Source of the DNA: Deroplatys truncata
Lineage: Eukaryota; Arthropoda; Insecta; Mantodea; Mantidae
Assembly: GCA_030765065.1 (NCBI GenBank)
Contig: CM060978.1
Span: forward strand, 219,065,498-219,129,497
Direction: 5' to 3'
Length of the DNA stretch: 64,000 nt
Below are positions 12,660 to 22,187 of this stretch, one piece after another. The notes under the pieces were generated by a model. That model was not told where the DNA came from, searched no databases, and saw only the letters and a program-made list of their open reading frames with translations. Position numbers and translations under genes: made by a program. Position 1 is the first letter of the stretch. Each line of letters begins with the position of its first letter.

Positions 12660-14057
12660 TCCATCTCTTTCAGTAGAAATATTTTTTCAATCTCTTATGG
12701 CTAACCAGCTATGCAAAATTATTCAAAATTTTGATCGAATGAAGAGCACTTCATAGGCTTTTTGCGACAAGTTCAAGATATAGGTATGTTATTTCTCAAG
12801 CAAGTATCATTACATGTAACATTTAATCAAAATTTTAGAACCATTGTTGAGAAGATAAAAAATTACGACAACTTTTCCATAGTTTGAGGTGGTGGGAGGG
12901 CGTTGCTTCAAAATCTTCGAATCGAACCCTTTGAACCCCAAACCCCAAGTTTATTATCTATGCGATAATTCCTTTTGAGTTATTCTGTTCACACACGCAC
13001 ACGCAAGCACACACACAAACATATACACACGAACCTTGTTCTAAAATACTTATTTTTACTTTCTCTACTACGTATATTAAGTAGGGGAAGTATTGTATTC
13101 CACCCAAAAATTCCATACCAAGATTTCACAGGAAATACATGTTTTGAGACCCCTGAATCCAAAAAAAGAATTTTTGCAAACATGTTCGTGTGTGTGTCTG
13201 TGTGTCTGTCTGTGAACAGCATAACTCAGAAACGAACAGTCGTATAAACACCAAACTTGGTATTTAGGTTCAGTATCTTCCAGAGATGCGACACGAAGGT
13301 TTTCAAGAAAATCCCCCCTACCCCAGATTACCCTTTACATAGAAATTTTTTCGAAGATTTTAATTTTCTCAAAAATGGCTTTAACGATTTTGATTAAAAT
13401 AACATATGTTTAAGGTATTTTCATGAGAAATAAAATGTATATCTTGAATTTTCTGGGAATGTCTCCAAAAGTACTCTTCATTGTGAACGAATTTTGCATA
13501 ACTGGTAAACCATAAGAGATAGACAAAATTTTACTACACAAAAAACGTAAATCCACAATTTATGTCATATACATTTTTTTTTTGTTGAGTGAACCATTTT
13601 CGAGATATTGCTTGTTATTCCCTTAAATTTTTCAATACTTATTTTCTCAAATGGGAATTCGTTATTCATTTTTTGTCTTGGATATGCAAAGAGTATTAAT
13701 CTGTGGCAAAGAGAATGGTGCTGCACCTAGCAACCAGCTATTAAGAGATATGTATGTGCTTAAAGGCTACTGTATTTCCATATTGCCCTTGTAAACATAT
13801 ATTCCCCTTACATCTACAAGAAAATTGGCAATAAGATAGAGTCTGCAAATGTTTATCTCGATTAACATGAAGTAGAGGGAGAATAAGCGTTTGTAAAAAT
13901 AGTTTGTACAAGAGTAGATAAAGTCGTGTGAGTGTAACACATCAGATTTTTTTATATTTAGGATACCTAAAACTGTATTTGCGGCGTAATCTCAATATTG
14001 AAGTTTTGGTTGCAGCGCAATACTTCCTTTACTATAGTTAAGCAGTAGCGAAAGTAA
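12660..14057 (+). mobile_element. family H repeat, copy 4 (old, interrupted)
   Basis: A strongly diverged plus-orientation copy in two pieces, 12660-13055 and 13951-14057. Both match consecutive parts of the family consensus. The break falls in the oligo-T tract that other copies carry just after the microsatellite (ccaaaaatgcttttttt|ggattcagg), where copy 5 sits. Confidence 0.65.
13056..13950 (-). mobile_element. family H repeat, copy 5, nested in copy 4
   Basis: Well-preserved minus-orientation copy from ACTTTCTCTACTACGTATATTA to ACACATCAGATTTTTTT. It carries the GT microsatellite (13187-13213). It lies exactly inside the T-tract of copy 4. Confidence 0.75.
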
Positions 14058-14061
14058 AAGT

Positions 14062-15117
14062 ATGATGGGTTACGGTCACGTGATTTACTCCACCCACGGT
14101 CGTTTAGTTTTTGTATATGTTCTACAAACAGTTCTTGCAAAATATTACTTTTCTCCCTACTTCATGTTGATTGAGCTATATGTTGGCAGTAATAGCTTCA
14201 TAAAGCATTTCAAGGGAGGATGGAGGAAGCCAAATAAATTTTTTGAAAGTGGATGTCGCAAAAATGTTAATTGAAATAAAGGATACTTTTAGTTAGGGAA
14301 TTTTCGTATAAACCTTCATGTTGCATCTTTGGAATATATTGAACATCATACCAAGTTACGTATTTATCCGACCTTTCATTTTTTAGTTATTCTGCTCACA
14401 AACGCACACACATACGTACACAGGTGAATCTTTTTCTAAAAATTCTTCTTTTTACTTTCTCTATTACGTATAGTAAGTAGGGAAAGTATTGTATTCCACC
14501 CAAAAATTCGATACCGAGATTTCACCGGAAATATATGCTTTGAGACCCCCTGAATCCAAAGAAAGCATTTTTGGAAATGTCTTCAAAAGTATTCTTCATT
14601 GTGAACGACTTTTGCATAACTGGTAAACCATAAGAGATAGACAGAATTTTACTACACAAAAATGTAGATCGCGTTAAAATACACAGTTTATGTCATATGC
14701 ATTTTCTTTTGTTGAGTGAACCATTTTCGAGATATTGCTTGTTATTCCTTTAAACTTTCCAATACTTACTTTTTCTCAAATGGGAATTCGTTATTCATTT
14801 TTTTATGTCCTGGTAATGCAAAGAGAAGGAATACTCCACATAGCAACCAGCTGTTAAAATATTTGACTATCGCTTAAAGCCTACCATATTCCCCTTGCAT
14901 CTACAAGAAAATTAGCAATAAGATTAACATCTCGACTAACATGAAGCATATGGAGAATAAGCGTTTGTAAAAGTAGTTTGTACAAGAGTAGAGAAAGTCA
15001 TGTGAGTGTAACACATCAGATTTTTATTAAAAAGGCCTCCAAACATTTACTTCCGGTGAAATGTCAACATCGAATGCTTCGGTAAAAGGCTACCTACTAG
15101 GTAAGTGGTGGAGAAAG
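14062..15117 (+). mobile_element. family H repeat, copy 6 (old, interrupted)
   Basis: Diverged plus-orientation copy in two pieces, 14062-14450 and 15025-15117 (…tccaaacatttacttccggtg…gagaaagt). It is split at the same T-tract position as copy 4. A 20-bp tip of yet another copy (AAATCCGATGTGTTACAT) follows at 15119-15137. Confidence 0.6.
14451..15024 (-). mobile_element. family H repeat, copy 7, nested in copy 6
   Basis: Minus-orientation copy with both ends (tttactttctctattacg … acacatcagattttt). It has an internal deletion that removes the microsatellite and about 300 bp. It is inserted in the T-tract of copy 6. Confidence 0.7.
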
Positions 15118-15164
15118 TACAAATCCGATGTGTTACATGTAGTACTGTACTGCATAAAGCACAG

Positions 15165-15640
15165 AGTACTGACACATGGACCGCTGCAAGTGCCAGGTAT
15201 ATCTACGTTCGGTGGCCGACCTTCCTGACTCATGGGTTTTTCGGGGTTCCTCCGGGTTGCCAGGCAAATGCTGGGAAGGATCGTTACATCCCTCGAATTT
15301 CCTGTCCCTCCATTTCATATACATTCTTTTTTCACTCCACCTCTCATCTGCTTGGTTCCTTTCAGGGTTGCAAGTGTCGGTGGGAAGTCTCGGCATGTGC
15401 ATAGCAGACTGCGAGCGGTTTCCGGGTCCCGCCCCTCCCAGCCCACAGGGGGAGGGGTACGACTGCACCAGCCAGCACCCGGGGAGTTCAACTCTGTAAA
15501 TAGTAGGGACCTTGCCCTCTTCCTGGCGTGTCTCCTGACCTGGACGTCCTCTGTTTCCTCTCATATTCCCTCCTCCCGGTGGCGTGCTGTCAGGGGCTTA
15601 GGAACAAAAGATCTGCGTAGGTTGAGGTGTTAAGTTCCCC
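15165..15640 (+). mobile_element. SINE-like retroposon, GC-rich
   Basis: Shares with 54515-54830 the block TTCGGGGTTCCTCCGGG..GCCAGGCAAATGCTGG, then a pyrimidine-rich tract ending tttcag. This block recurs in arthropod tRNA-derived SINEs. A clear tRNA head is not visible here. Open frames of 99-143 codons on both strands reflect the high GC and lack any domain. Confidence 0.4.
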
Positions 15641-15699
15641 TCATCTTGTATATATGCGTAGTCTACTCAATACAGTCTCCCAAACAATATCTCTGTGAC

Positions 15700-16788
15700 T
15701 TACGTACAGGAATTTAAAAAACACTGACGACACATGCCTTATCAATGGCGCGATGCTAATTCCTTGGAACACTACGCTCAGTAGACCAAACAGTTGACCA
15801 ATCAAATGCATACATCACAGAACTAAACTCCAAGTTTGCCCCAATAAAAACTAAACGTGTGACTAAACAACCGGCACCATGGTTGACTGCCGATATTCGT
15901 ACTTTGATGGCTCAGGGAGACCACGCTTATAGAACATATAAAAGACATTAAAACGATACAAACCATAAGAATTACCTACTCTGTAATAATGCAAGTCAAG
16001 CAGAAAGAAATGTCAAAATAAAACATGCTTACAGCCTCATCGAACCGAAACCTAGCGCTGCTGATATGTGGCGAGGCATTCGAACCATAGGCGCTGGGAA
16101 ATGCATTACCGCAGGCACACGGCACTCCTCTCTCACTAAACGACCTTAATGACATTTCATTAAAGTTCCCTTTGAACCGAACAAAACTGATAAGGACCGT
16201 ACTGTTCGAAGTGTGCTACATGACTCATCTGAAACTGACACGTTTTACTTCACATATGTCACGGAAACAGAAGTTATGCAAGCACTGAGACCTATAAAGA
16301 CTGGATCTCAAGAATCTGATCACATTAATATAATCCTAATAAACAAAATTTTGCAGGTGCTACTGCCGACTGTGACATACATCTTCAACTCCTCCGTTAT
16401 GACATTGGCTTATCCTGTACAATGGAAACCTAAACCTAAACCTAAAAGTAAAGCACCTGACTAGGATACTTCATTAGAATACACCAATTAGTATGCTACC
16501 GACCCTTCCAAGCACTTCAACGTATACAACATAAGCAGCTGACAGATTATCTTAATACGCATTACCTTCTTGATCCTATCAATCCAGTTCCAGACCAGGC
16601 CAGAGCACTAGTACGACGCTATTAAATATTGTTGGAGATGTATGTGAAGCTTGCGATGAACGGAAACTGACTCTAATGGTACTATTAGACATGACTAAAG
16701 CTTTTAATTCTGTAGATACAGACGTATTGCTCGCTAAGTTTAAGGCATTAAATTTGCCACAGTCACTTGGTTCAACTTCTATCTTTGC
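15700..16788 (+). pseudogene. LINE (jockey/CR1-like), 5' part of reverse transcriptase
   Basis: Plus-strand frames, repeatedly shifted, give the endonuclease-RT linker (KRVTKQPAPWLTADIR), then the RT start (AL.PIKTG...HINIIL..KIL), then RT motif A (MVLLDMTKAFNSVD) near 16675-16720. The match stops at TWFNFYLCER, immediately before the palindromic element. The continuation lies at 29354-30545. Several stops and frameshifts show the LINE was already dead or has decayed since. The 5' boundary is uncertain. Confidence 0.75.
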
Positions 16789-16794
16789 GAAAGG
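16789..16794 (+). repeat. 6-bp target-site duplication, left (GAAAGG)
   Basis: GAAAGG here and at 29348-29353 bracket the palindromic element. Both copies sit in the LINE RT frame at codons for E-R. Six bases is the duplication length known for Polintons/Mavericks. Confidence 0.85.
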
Positions 16795-17669
16795 AGTAGA
16801 ATAAGAATGCCGATTCTGAAACAAAGGATTTGCCGCCATCTGATAAGGTTCTTTGATCTATGCCGCTAGCCCCGCCCCCTCCCTTTGTGAGCTACTATTT
16901 GCCGCCCGGTCTCGTGTCGTTAGGCCCCGCCCCCTCTCGCTTTGTGTGCTCACCTAATGCCGGCAGTATCTGTGCTAACAGGTTCTACCCCCTCCCCCAT
17001 GCGTTCTACTGTGGCGTCATGACTTGATGGAATTGTTTTCTCGAGTCCTGCTGCCCCTCGGCAAATTAATTAGGTAATGTTCGTCAAACATTTTTTTTAT
17101 GATTACTAAGGTCTGCAGATTGCATCCTCGAGCAATTAAGTTTTTTGATTAATGAATTGTTGACTGGAGCTTGAGTATAAGTAGTCTGCTCACGGTAACA
17201 GTCTGTCATGTAATGAAACACTGCAGCCTTCTTGTATCTGGGGAAATCGCTTGTCCATTAGCTGAACATGTTAGACGCTTTCAACACATTAATAGGCTTT
17301 TAAGTTTACATTCCGGATCTGTTTACATACATTAGCGATCAACGACATACTTCCGTCTGGAGGTAACGGTGACCCACATTAGCTGACCCGTTAGACGCTT
17401 TCACCCCATTAGCGAACAATGTCAGTAATTGTTTTCCTAAGTGCTCTGCATAACTCTCAACACTTCAATATTTAGCGATGGAAATGATATAAAAAGCAGC
17501 AGCTCCTCCAATGAATTCCAAGTTGACCAGAATGACCGGAATCGAATCTAGGAGTGATTACAAATTCAGCTTCTAATAACTCAGAGACTAATTACGATAA
17601 AGACATCAAATAAAGTTTATTACATTAATGTCATTAGATAGTTTCTTGTGAATGTATATTTGGGTACAT

Positions 17670-19420
17670 GGTGTCCAGGGTTCGAATACCGATAAAATGT
17701 AATTTAATTATAAATTTAATAACTCCTAAACTAATTAAGATAAAGACGTCAAATAAACTTTATTGCCTTTATGTTATTAGGTAGTATCTTGTGGAGATGT
17801 AATTAGATACCTGACGTTCTGGGTTCGAGCCTGATGTTTAAATCGTCATTATCTCAGAAACTAAGAGAGGTAGAGGAATTGACCAAAGCATGATTGATAG
17901 CTCCTATGATGGGTAAATAATACTGTATATAATTTTTAATCAGTTGTCCTTATTTCGAATCCCGATCTTTCAATCACTTACTTATTTTTTCTCTATACTC
18001 TAGAATATGTCACTTAGATTGATGCTGTAACTGCATACACAACCTTTAAACATATCAAACTAATATTGTAAATAATTTTGTTTCTGGTGTCCAGGGTTCG
18101 AATACCGATAAAATGTAATTTAATTATAAATTTAATAACTTCTAAACTAATTAAGATAAAGACGCCAAATAAACTTTATTGTCTTTATATTATTAGGTAC
18201 TATCTTGTGGATGTGTAATTAGATACCTGACGTTCTGGGTTCGATCCTAATTTTAAATCGTCATTATCTCAGAAACTAAGAGAGGTAGACGAGTGAACCA
18301 AAGCATGATTGATAGCTCCTATAAGGGGTAATTAATACTGTATATAATTTTCAATCAGTTGTCCTTACTTCGAATCCCGATCTTTCAATCACTTACTTAT
18401 TTTTCTCTATACTCTAGAATATATCACTTAGATTGATGCTGTAACTGTATACAGCACCTTTAAACATATCAAACTAATGTTGTAAATAATTTTGTTTCTG
18501 GTGTCCAGGGTTCGAATACCGATAAAATGTAGTTCAATTATAAATTTAATAACTTCTAAACTAATTAAGATAAAGACGCCAAATAAACTTTATTGCCTTT
18601 ATGTTATTAGGTATTATCTTGTGGATGTGTAATTAGATACCTGACGTTCTGGGTTCGAGCCTAATTTTAAATCGTCATTATCTCAGAAACTAAGAGAGGT
18701 AGACGAGTGAACCAAAGCATGATTGATAGATCCTATGAGGGGTAATTAATACTGTATATAATTTTCAATCAGTTGTCCTTACTTCGAATCCCGATCTTTC
18801 AATCACTTACTTATTTTTCTCTATACTCTAGAATATATCACTTAGATTGATGCTGTAACTGTATACAGCACCTTTAAACATATCAAACTAATATTGTAAA
18901 TAATTTTGTTTCTGGTGTCCAGGGTTCGAATACCGATAAAATGTAGTTTAATTATAAATTTAATAACTTCTAAACTAATTAAGATAAAGACGCCAAATAA
19001 ACTTTATTGTCTTTATGTTATTAGGTACTATCTTGTGGATGTGTAATTAGATACCTGACGTTCTGGGTTCGATCGTAATTTTAAATCGTCATTATCTCAG
19101 AAACTAAGAGAGGTAGACGAGTGAACCAAAGCATGATTGATAGCTCCTATGAGGGGCAATTAATACTGTATATAATTTTCAATCAGCTGTCCTTACTTCG
19201 AATCCCGATCTTTCAATCACTTACTTATTTTTCTCTATACTCTAGAATATATCACTTAGATTGATGCTGTAAATGCATACAGCACCCTTAAACATATCAA
19301 ACTAATATTGTAAATAATATTGGTTCTGGTGTCCAGGGTTCGAATACCGATAAAATGTAATTTAATTATAAATTTAATAACTCCTAAACTAATTAAGATA
19401 AAGACACCAAATAAACTTTT
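17670..19420 (+). repeat. ~414-bp tandem repeats, 4 units plus partial (left arm)
   Basis: GGTGTCCAGGGTTCGAATACC recurs at 17670, 18086, 18500, 18914 and 19328, giving periods of 416, 414, 414 and 414. Each unit has three near-palindromic 'TTCGAA/TTCGAT' sites in B-box-like contexts, but no A box was recognised. The last unit is cut short at about 19420. Confidence 0.9.
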
Positions 19421-20033
19421 ATAGGGGAAAGGATGCTCTCCTGAAACATTAGGTCTCTAGATAGAAGTATTTATAGGGGAGAGATAGGGAATACCAGGGC
19501 TGATGCTAGGCTAGTCAGATGCTAAAGGAGGGAGGGATATGCTTTATACGAGAGAGATAGGGAACACAAGGAAAGATGCTATACTAAACAGGACTTGAAG
19601 GGTAGAATATGAGCGATATAGCAAACCGAGGAGAGGTATTAGGATAGGAGTTTTGAATGATGGAGTAGGCGTTTATATGCGAGAGATAGGGAATACGAGG
19701 GTCGATGCTAGGCTAGACTGTGTTGAATGAGGGAATGCATCTTATATGAGAGAGGTAGGGGAATATGAGGAGAAGTGCTAGGCTAGTCGGGAAGGTCTGA
19801 ATGAGAGAGTATACGTCTATATGGGAAAATATAGGGAAAACGAAGGTAGGTGCTAGGTTGAGAGAGTCTTCAAGGAGGAAAATGCATTTATATGAGAGCC
19901 GTAGGGTATACGAGGAGAGGTGCTAGTCTAGACATGGTTTGAGGATTAGAGTATACGTTTATATGGGAGAAATATGGAAAACAGGAGAGATACAAGGATA
20001 GACAGAGATTGAAGGAGGAGGAATGTAGGTTTA
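19421..20033 (+). repeat. ~60-bp minisatellite (left arm)
   Basis: Degenerate units built on GAGAGATAGGGAATACGAGG, then ga.agatGCTAGGCTAGaca, then ttgaaggagg.aatgcgtttatatg. The same unit forms both ends of the palindrome at 39.8-52.0 kb. Confidence 0.85.
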
Positions 20034-20570
20034 TACTGTAATATAGAGAGTAATTCGATTATAAAACTTTTCTCATCCAGCCTTACAACACTTTTTATAT
20101 ACTTAATTTCTAAACCTTACAAACTTTATATTTGTTAAACAGTAGTGCGCGAGACGGAGAGGGACAAACAGTATATAGGTTTACAGTGAAGTATACGTCC
20201 TAACCTATTCCCACCTTGTTTGTTCTGGATCTTCTCATTGTCTGTCATCTAACGTAACCACGTAACAAGACGTAACACAGGAAATCATACATTTGGCACA
20301 TTAAAAAAATAAAGGTATATATAATGAAACATAAACAAGTAGACAGAGGGTCGTCGATACATAGAAAACCAGGAGTTGTATGTACTGAGACCATAGATTA
20401 GTATAGGCAAACAACAAAGAAGTGAATTTATAGTGTAAATAGCCTAATATTTTCAAATATTATTATAGTCTAAAAGTATATAACTTAATTATGTATCGAG
20501 TATTGAGAAATAAACGTTATTCATTATTCAATAATCTCAGATCACTGCAATTGTATTGAATCAATTCACA
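20034..20570. other. unique central DNA of the palindromic element
   Basis: AT-rich, with no gene seen. It has isolated cgtaac words near 20253-20272, reminiscent of the satellite further in. Confidence 0.4.
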
Positions 20571-20623
20571 ATTGCTAATGCCATTCAACTTTCATTTGTC
20601 TCTGATACATAAACAAATTGCAA

Positions 20624-20860
20624 AATGGAGAAGGACGAAAGTAATAAAAAAACTCAGGCAGCAAATTTTAAGAAAGAAGAGAAAGATATATGACCGACAT
20701 TGTTTTAGAACACAAATTAGTGTTGAAAATAAAATAACTGATAGCTCTGCTAAGCGTAAGGAAGAGACATGGAAATAAATTGCAAATGAATACAATTCTA
20801 GGTTAGAAAAAGAAGATAAACAACATTCATGTAAACCAATTTTTAAAAATCAGTTTAACT
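20624..20860 (+). pseudogene. Myb/SANT-like DNA-binding domain remnant
   Basis: Two plus-strand frames together resemble the Myb/SANT-like domain of transposon and MSANTD proteins. The first frame gives ANFKKEEKDI, then stops. The other gives ENKITDSSAKRKEETWK, a stop, then IANEYNSR. The spacing of the W and of the IANEYN helix is typical. At least one frameshift and one stop make it a pseudogene. Such domains occur in accessory proteins of DNA transposons and in host regulators; which one this came from is unknown. Confidence 0.45.
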
Positions 20861-20968
20861 GAATACATGTAAAAAAACATATCACTTTACAAAAAGTAAT
20901 GCAGACAACATTTATTTTTTATAAACATTATCCTATTACATTCCTTTACAAAAAACCATACATATTTC

Positions 20969-21178
20969 CTAAAGGCAAAGGTGATAGTCTAGACATTCTA
21001 AACACTCAGTTATATAATCATATACATCACACAGAAAGAGACCATCATTATCAGTAAAAAAACTAAACATCTCAACAATGTCTGAATGATGTATTTTATA
21101 AGTACAAGTTTTTTGATATTTCAAAGTTCCTGTTAACCATGGCAGTAATTGATTAACACAATTTCTCGATCCTGTCAT
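20969..21178 (-). CDS. hypothetical 69-codon ORF overlapping the zinc-finger ORF
   Basis: Starts at ATG 21178 and overlaps the stop of the upstream 155-codon ORF in the arrangement GCATGA. No domain was recognised; it is rich in Tyr, Cys and Asp toward the end. It may be a second small gene, a frameshifted tail of the upstream ORF, or chance. The overlap makes a frameshift in one original protein the simplest reading. Confidence 0.3.
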   Translation of the reverse strand: MTGSRNCVNQLLPWLTGTLKYQKTCTYKIHHSDIVEMFSFFTDNDGLFLCDVYDYITECLECLDYHLCL

Positions 21179-21642
21179 GCTATAACTTTAGATGCTTTCA
21201 GCTTGCTTATAATTTCCTCAATCTCTTGTGTGTGTCTATTATTACCAGCATCCCTCGACGCAATTAGTAACCTCAATATATTTACTAGTCTATTCGGATT
21301 TTCAAGCGTTGATATCACTGAATCATCATCATATGAAGATTTCATATTCTCGCAACTTCCGATGTATCCAGATTTTTCACCAACAGTAGTCTCCAGTGAA
21401 GGACAGAGGCTTGATACGGTATAACATTCCCCTCTATACATCTTCGGATCTTCAAGTGCAGGTGAGAGAGTCGATTCAGTATAACATGTTGCTCTATGAA
21501 ACTTAAATCTTGACAAAGAACGATTCTTAAAAATCCGCCCGCATACACAGCATCTAATAACGCGTTTTCCTCCATGTGTAATGTATGAAAAATCGAGTTT
21601 CTCATTCGTCAGTTGCACAGATTTTCTCGGGCAGTAGCTCAT
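21175..21642 (-). CDS. C2HC zinc-finger-like protein, 155 aa
   Basis: This is the longest non-repetitive frame in the palindromic element. Residues about 31-53 form C-x2-C-x13-H-x4-C (CVCGRIFKNRS...FHRATC), a plausible zinc-binding finger similar in spacing to the fingers at the N-terminus of the polymerase ORF at 43.9-45.1 kb. After it, two similar segments (CYTESTLSPALEDPK... and CYTVSSLCPSLETT...) look like an internal duplication. The C-terminus (residues about 120-155) could be a helix. Just upstream of the ATG is TTTCTTTTAGTTTTAG, which could be a 3' splice site, so this may be a downstream exon. Function unknown; a DNA-binding role is only an inference. Confidence 0.5.
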   Translation of the reverse strand: MSYCPRKSVQLTNEKLDFSYITHGGKRVIRCCVCGRIFKNRSLSRFKFHRATCYTESTLSPALEDPKMYRGECYTVSSLCPSLETTVGEKSGYIGSCENMKSSYDDDSVISTLENPNRLVNILRLLIASRDAGNNRHTQEIEEIISKLKASKVIA

Positions 21643-22187
21643 GCTAAAACTAAAAGAAATTAAATGAATACGTGAATGCTAACGCTCGAAGGAATTAAAA
21701 GCGAATGAATGAATTCATAACACGCACCTATGTATATATCCAGGATGAGGACGACGGAGGGAATTGCGATCAATGCATAGCAGGGAGAAAGGATACTCTC
21801 TTGAAACATTAGTCATCTAGACAACTATTGTTCACGGAGCCTGTAGACGTCAGGTTGAATGGGACAGACCTCAGGTTCAAATCTTTAAGGGCACGGACCC
21901 AGCCTTTTGCCTGTCATGTATACTAAACCATCCTAACAGCGTAACATTACGTTACAACGACACGTAACCAGAACATGGCGAGTGCGAGCATGGAAAAAAG
22001 GATGCTCTCTGGGAACATTACTGGAAACGGATGCTCTCTGGAAACACTAGTCATCCACACAACGGGTTATCCCTAACATTTCCAGATTTCGGGTCGTTCA
22101 ACATCGTGACGCGCCCCTGTCATCAACATTTCGACGAAATTTTACCTCCTGAATTAAAGTTTGGTGATCTGTATAGACCTGTACAAC
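21643..22187. other. central spacer with repeated GGATGCTCTC motif
   Basis: GGATaCTCTC.tGAAACATTAGTCATCTAGACAAC at about 21791 recurs in shorter form near 22003 and 22030. It also lies at the inner edge of the 414-bp repeats (19431, and inverted at 25870). No gene seen. Confidence 0.55.

Larger units (their letters stand above)
16795..20033 (+). repeat. left inverted arm
   Basis: Near-identical inverted copy of 25279-29347. It includes a GC-rich tip with two CCCCGCCCCCT blocks (about 16872 and 16925) and two diverged copies of CATTAGCTGA...GTTAGACGCTTTCA (about 17258 and 17377). The minisatellite follows further in. Confidence 0.85.

Noticed and set aside
15133-15564. 143-codon minus-strand ORF
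   Set aside because: Chance opening in a GC-rich SINE-like insert; competing frames on the other strand, no domain.
17670-19420. Polymerase III promoters in the 414-bp repeats
   Set aside because: Several TTCGAAT sites look like B boxes, but no paired A box is recognisable.
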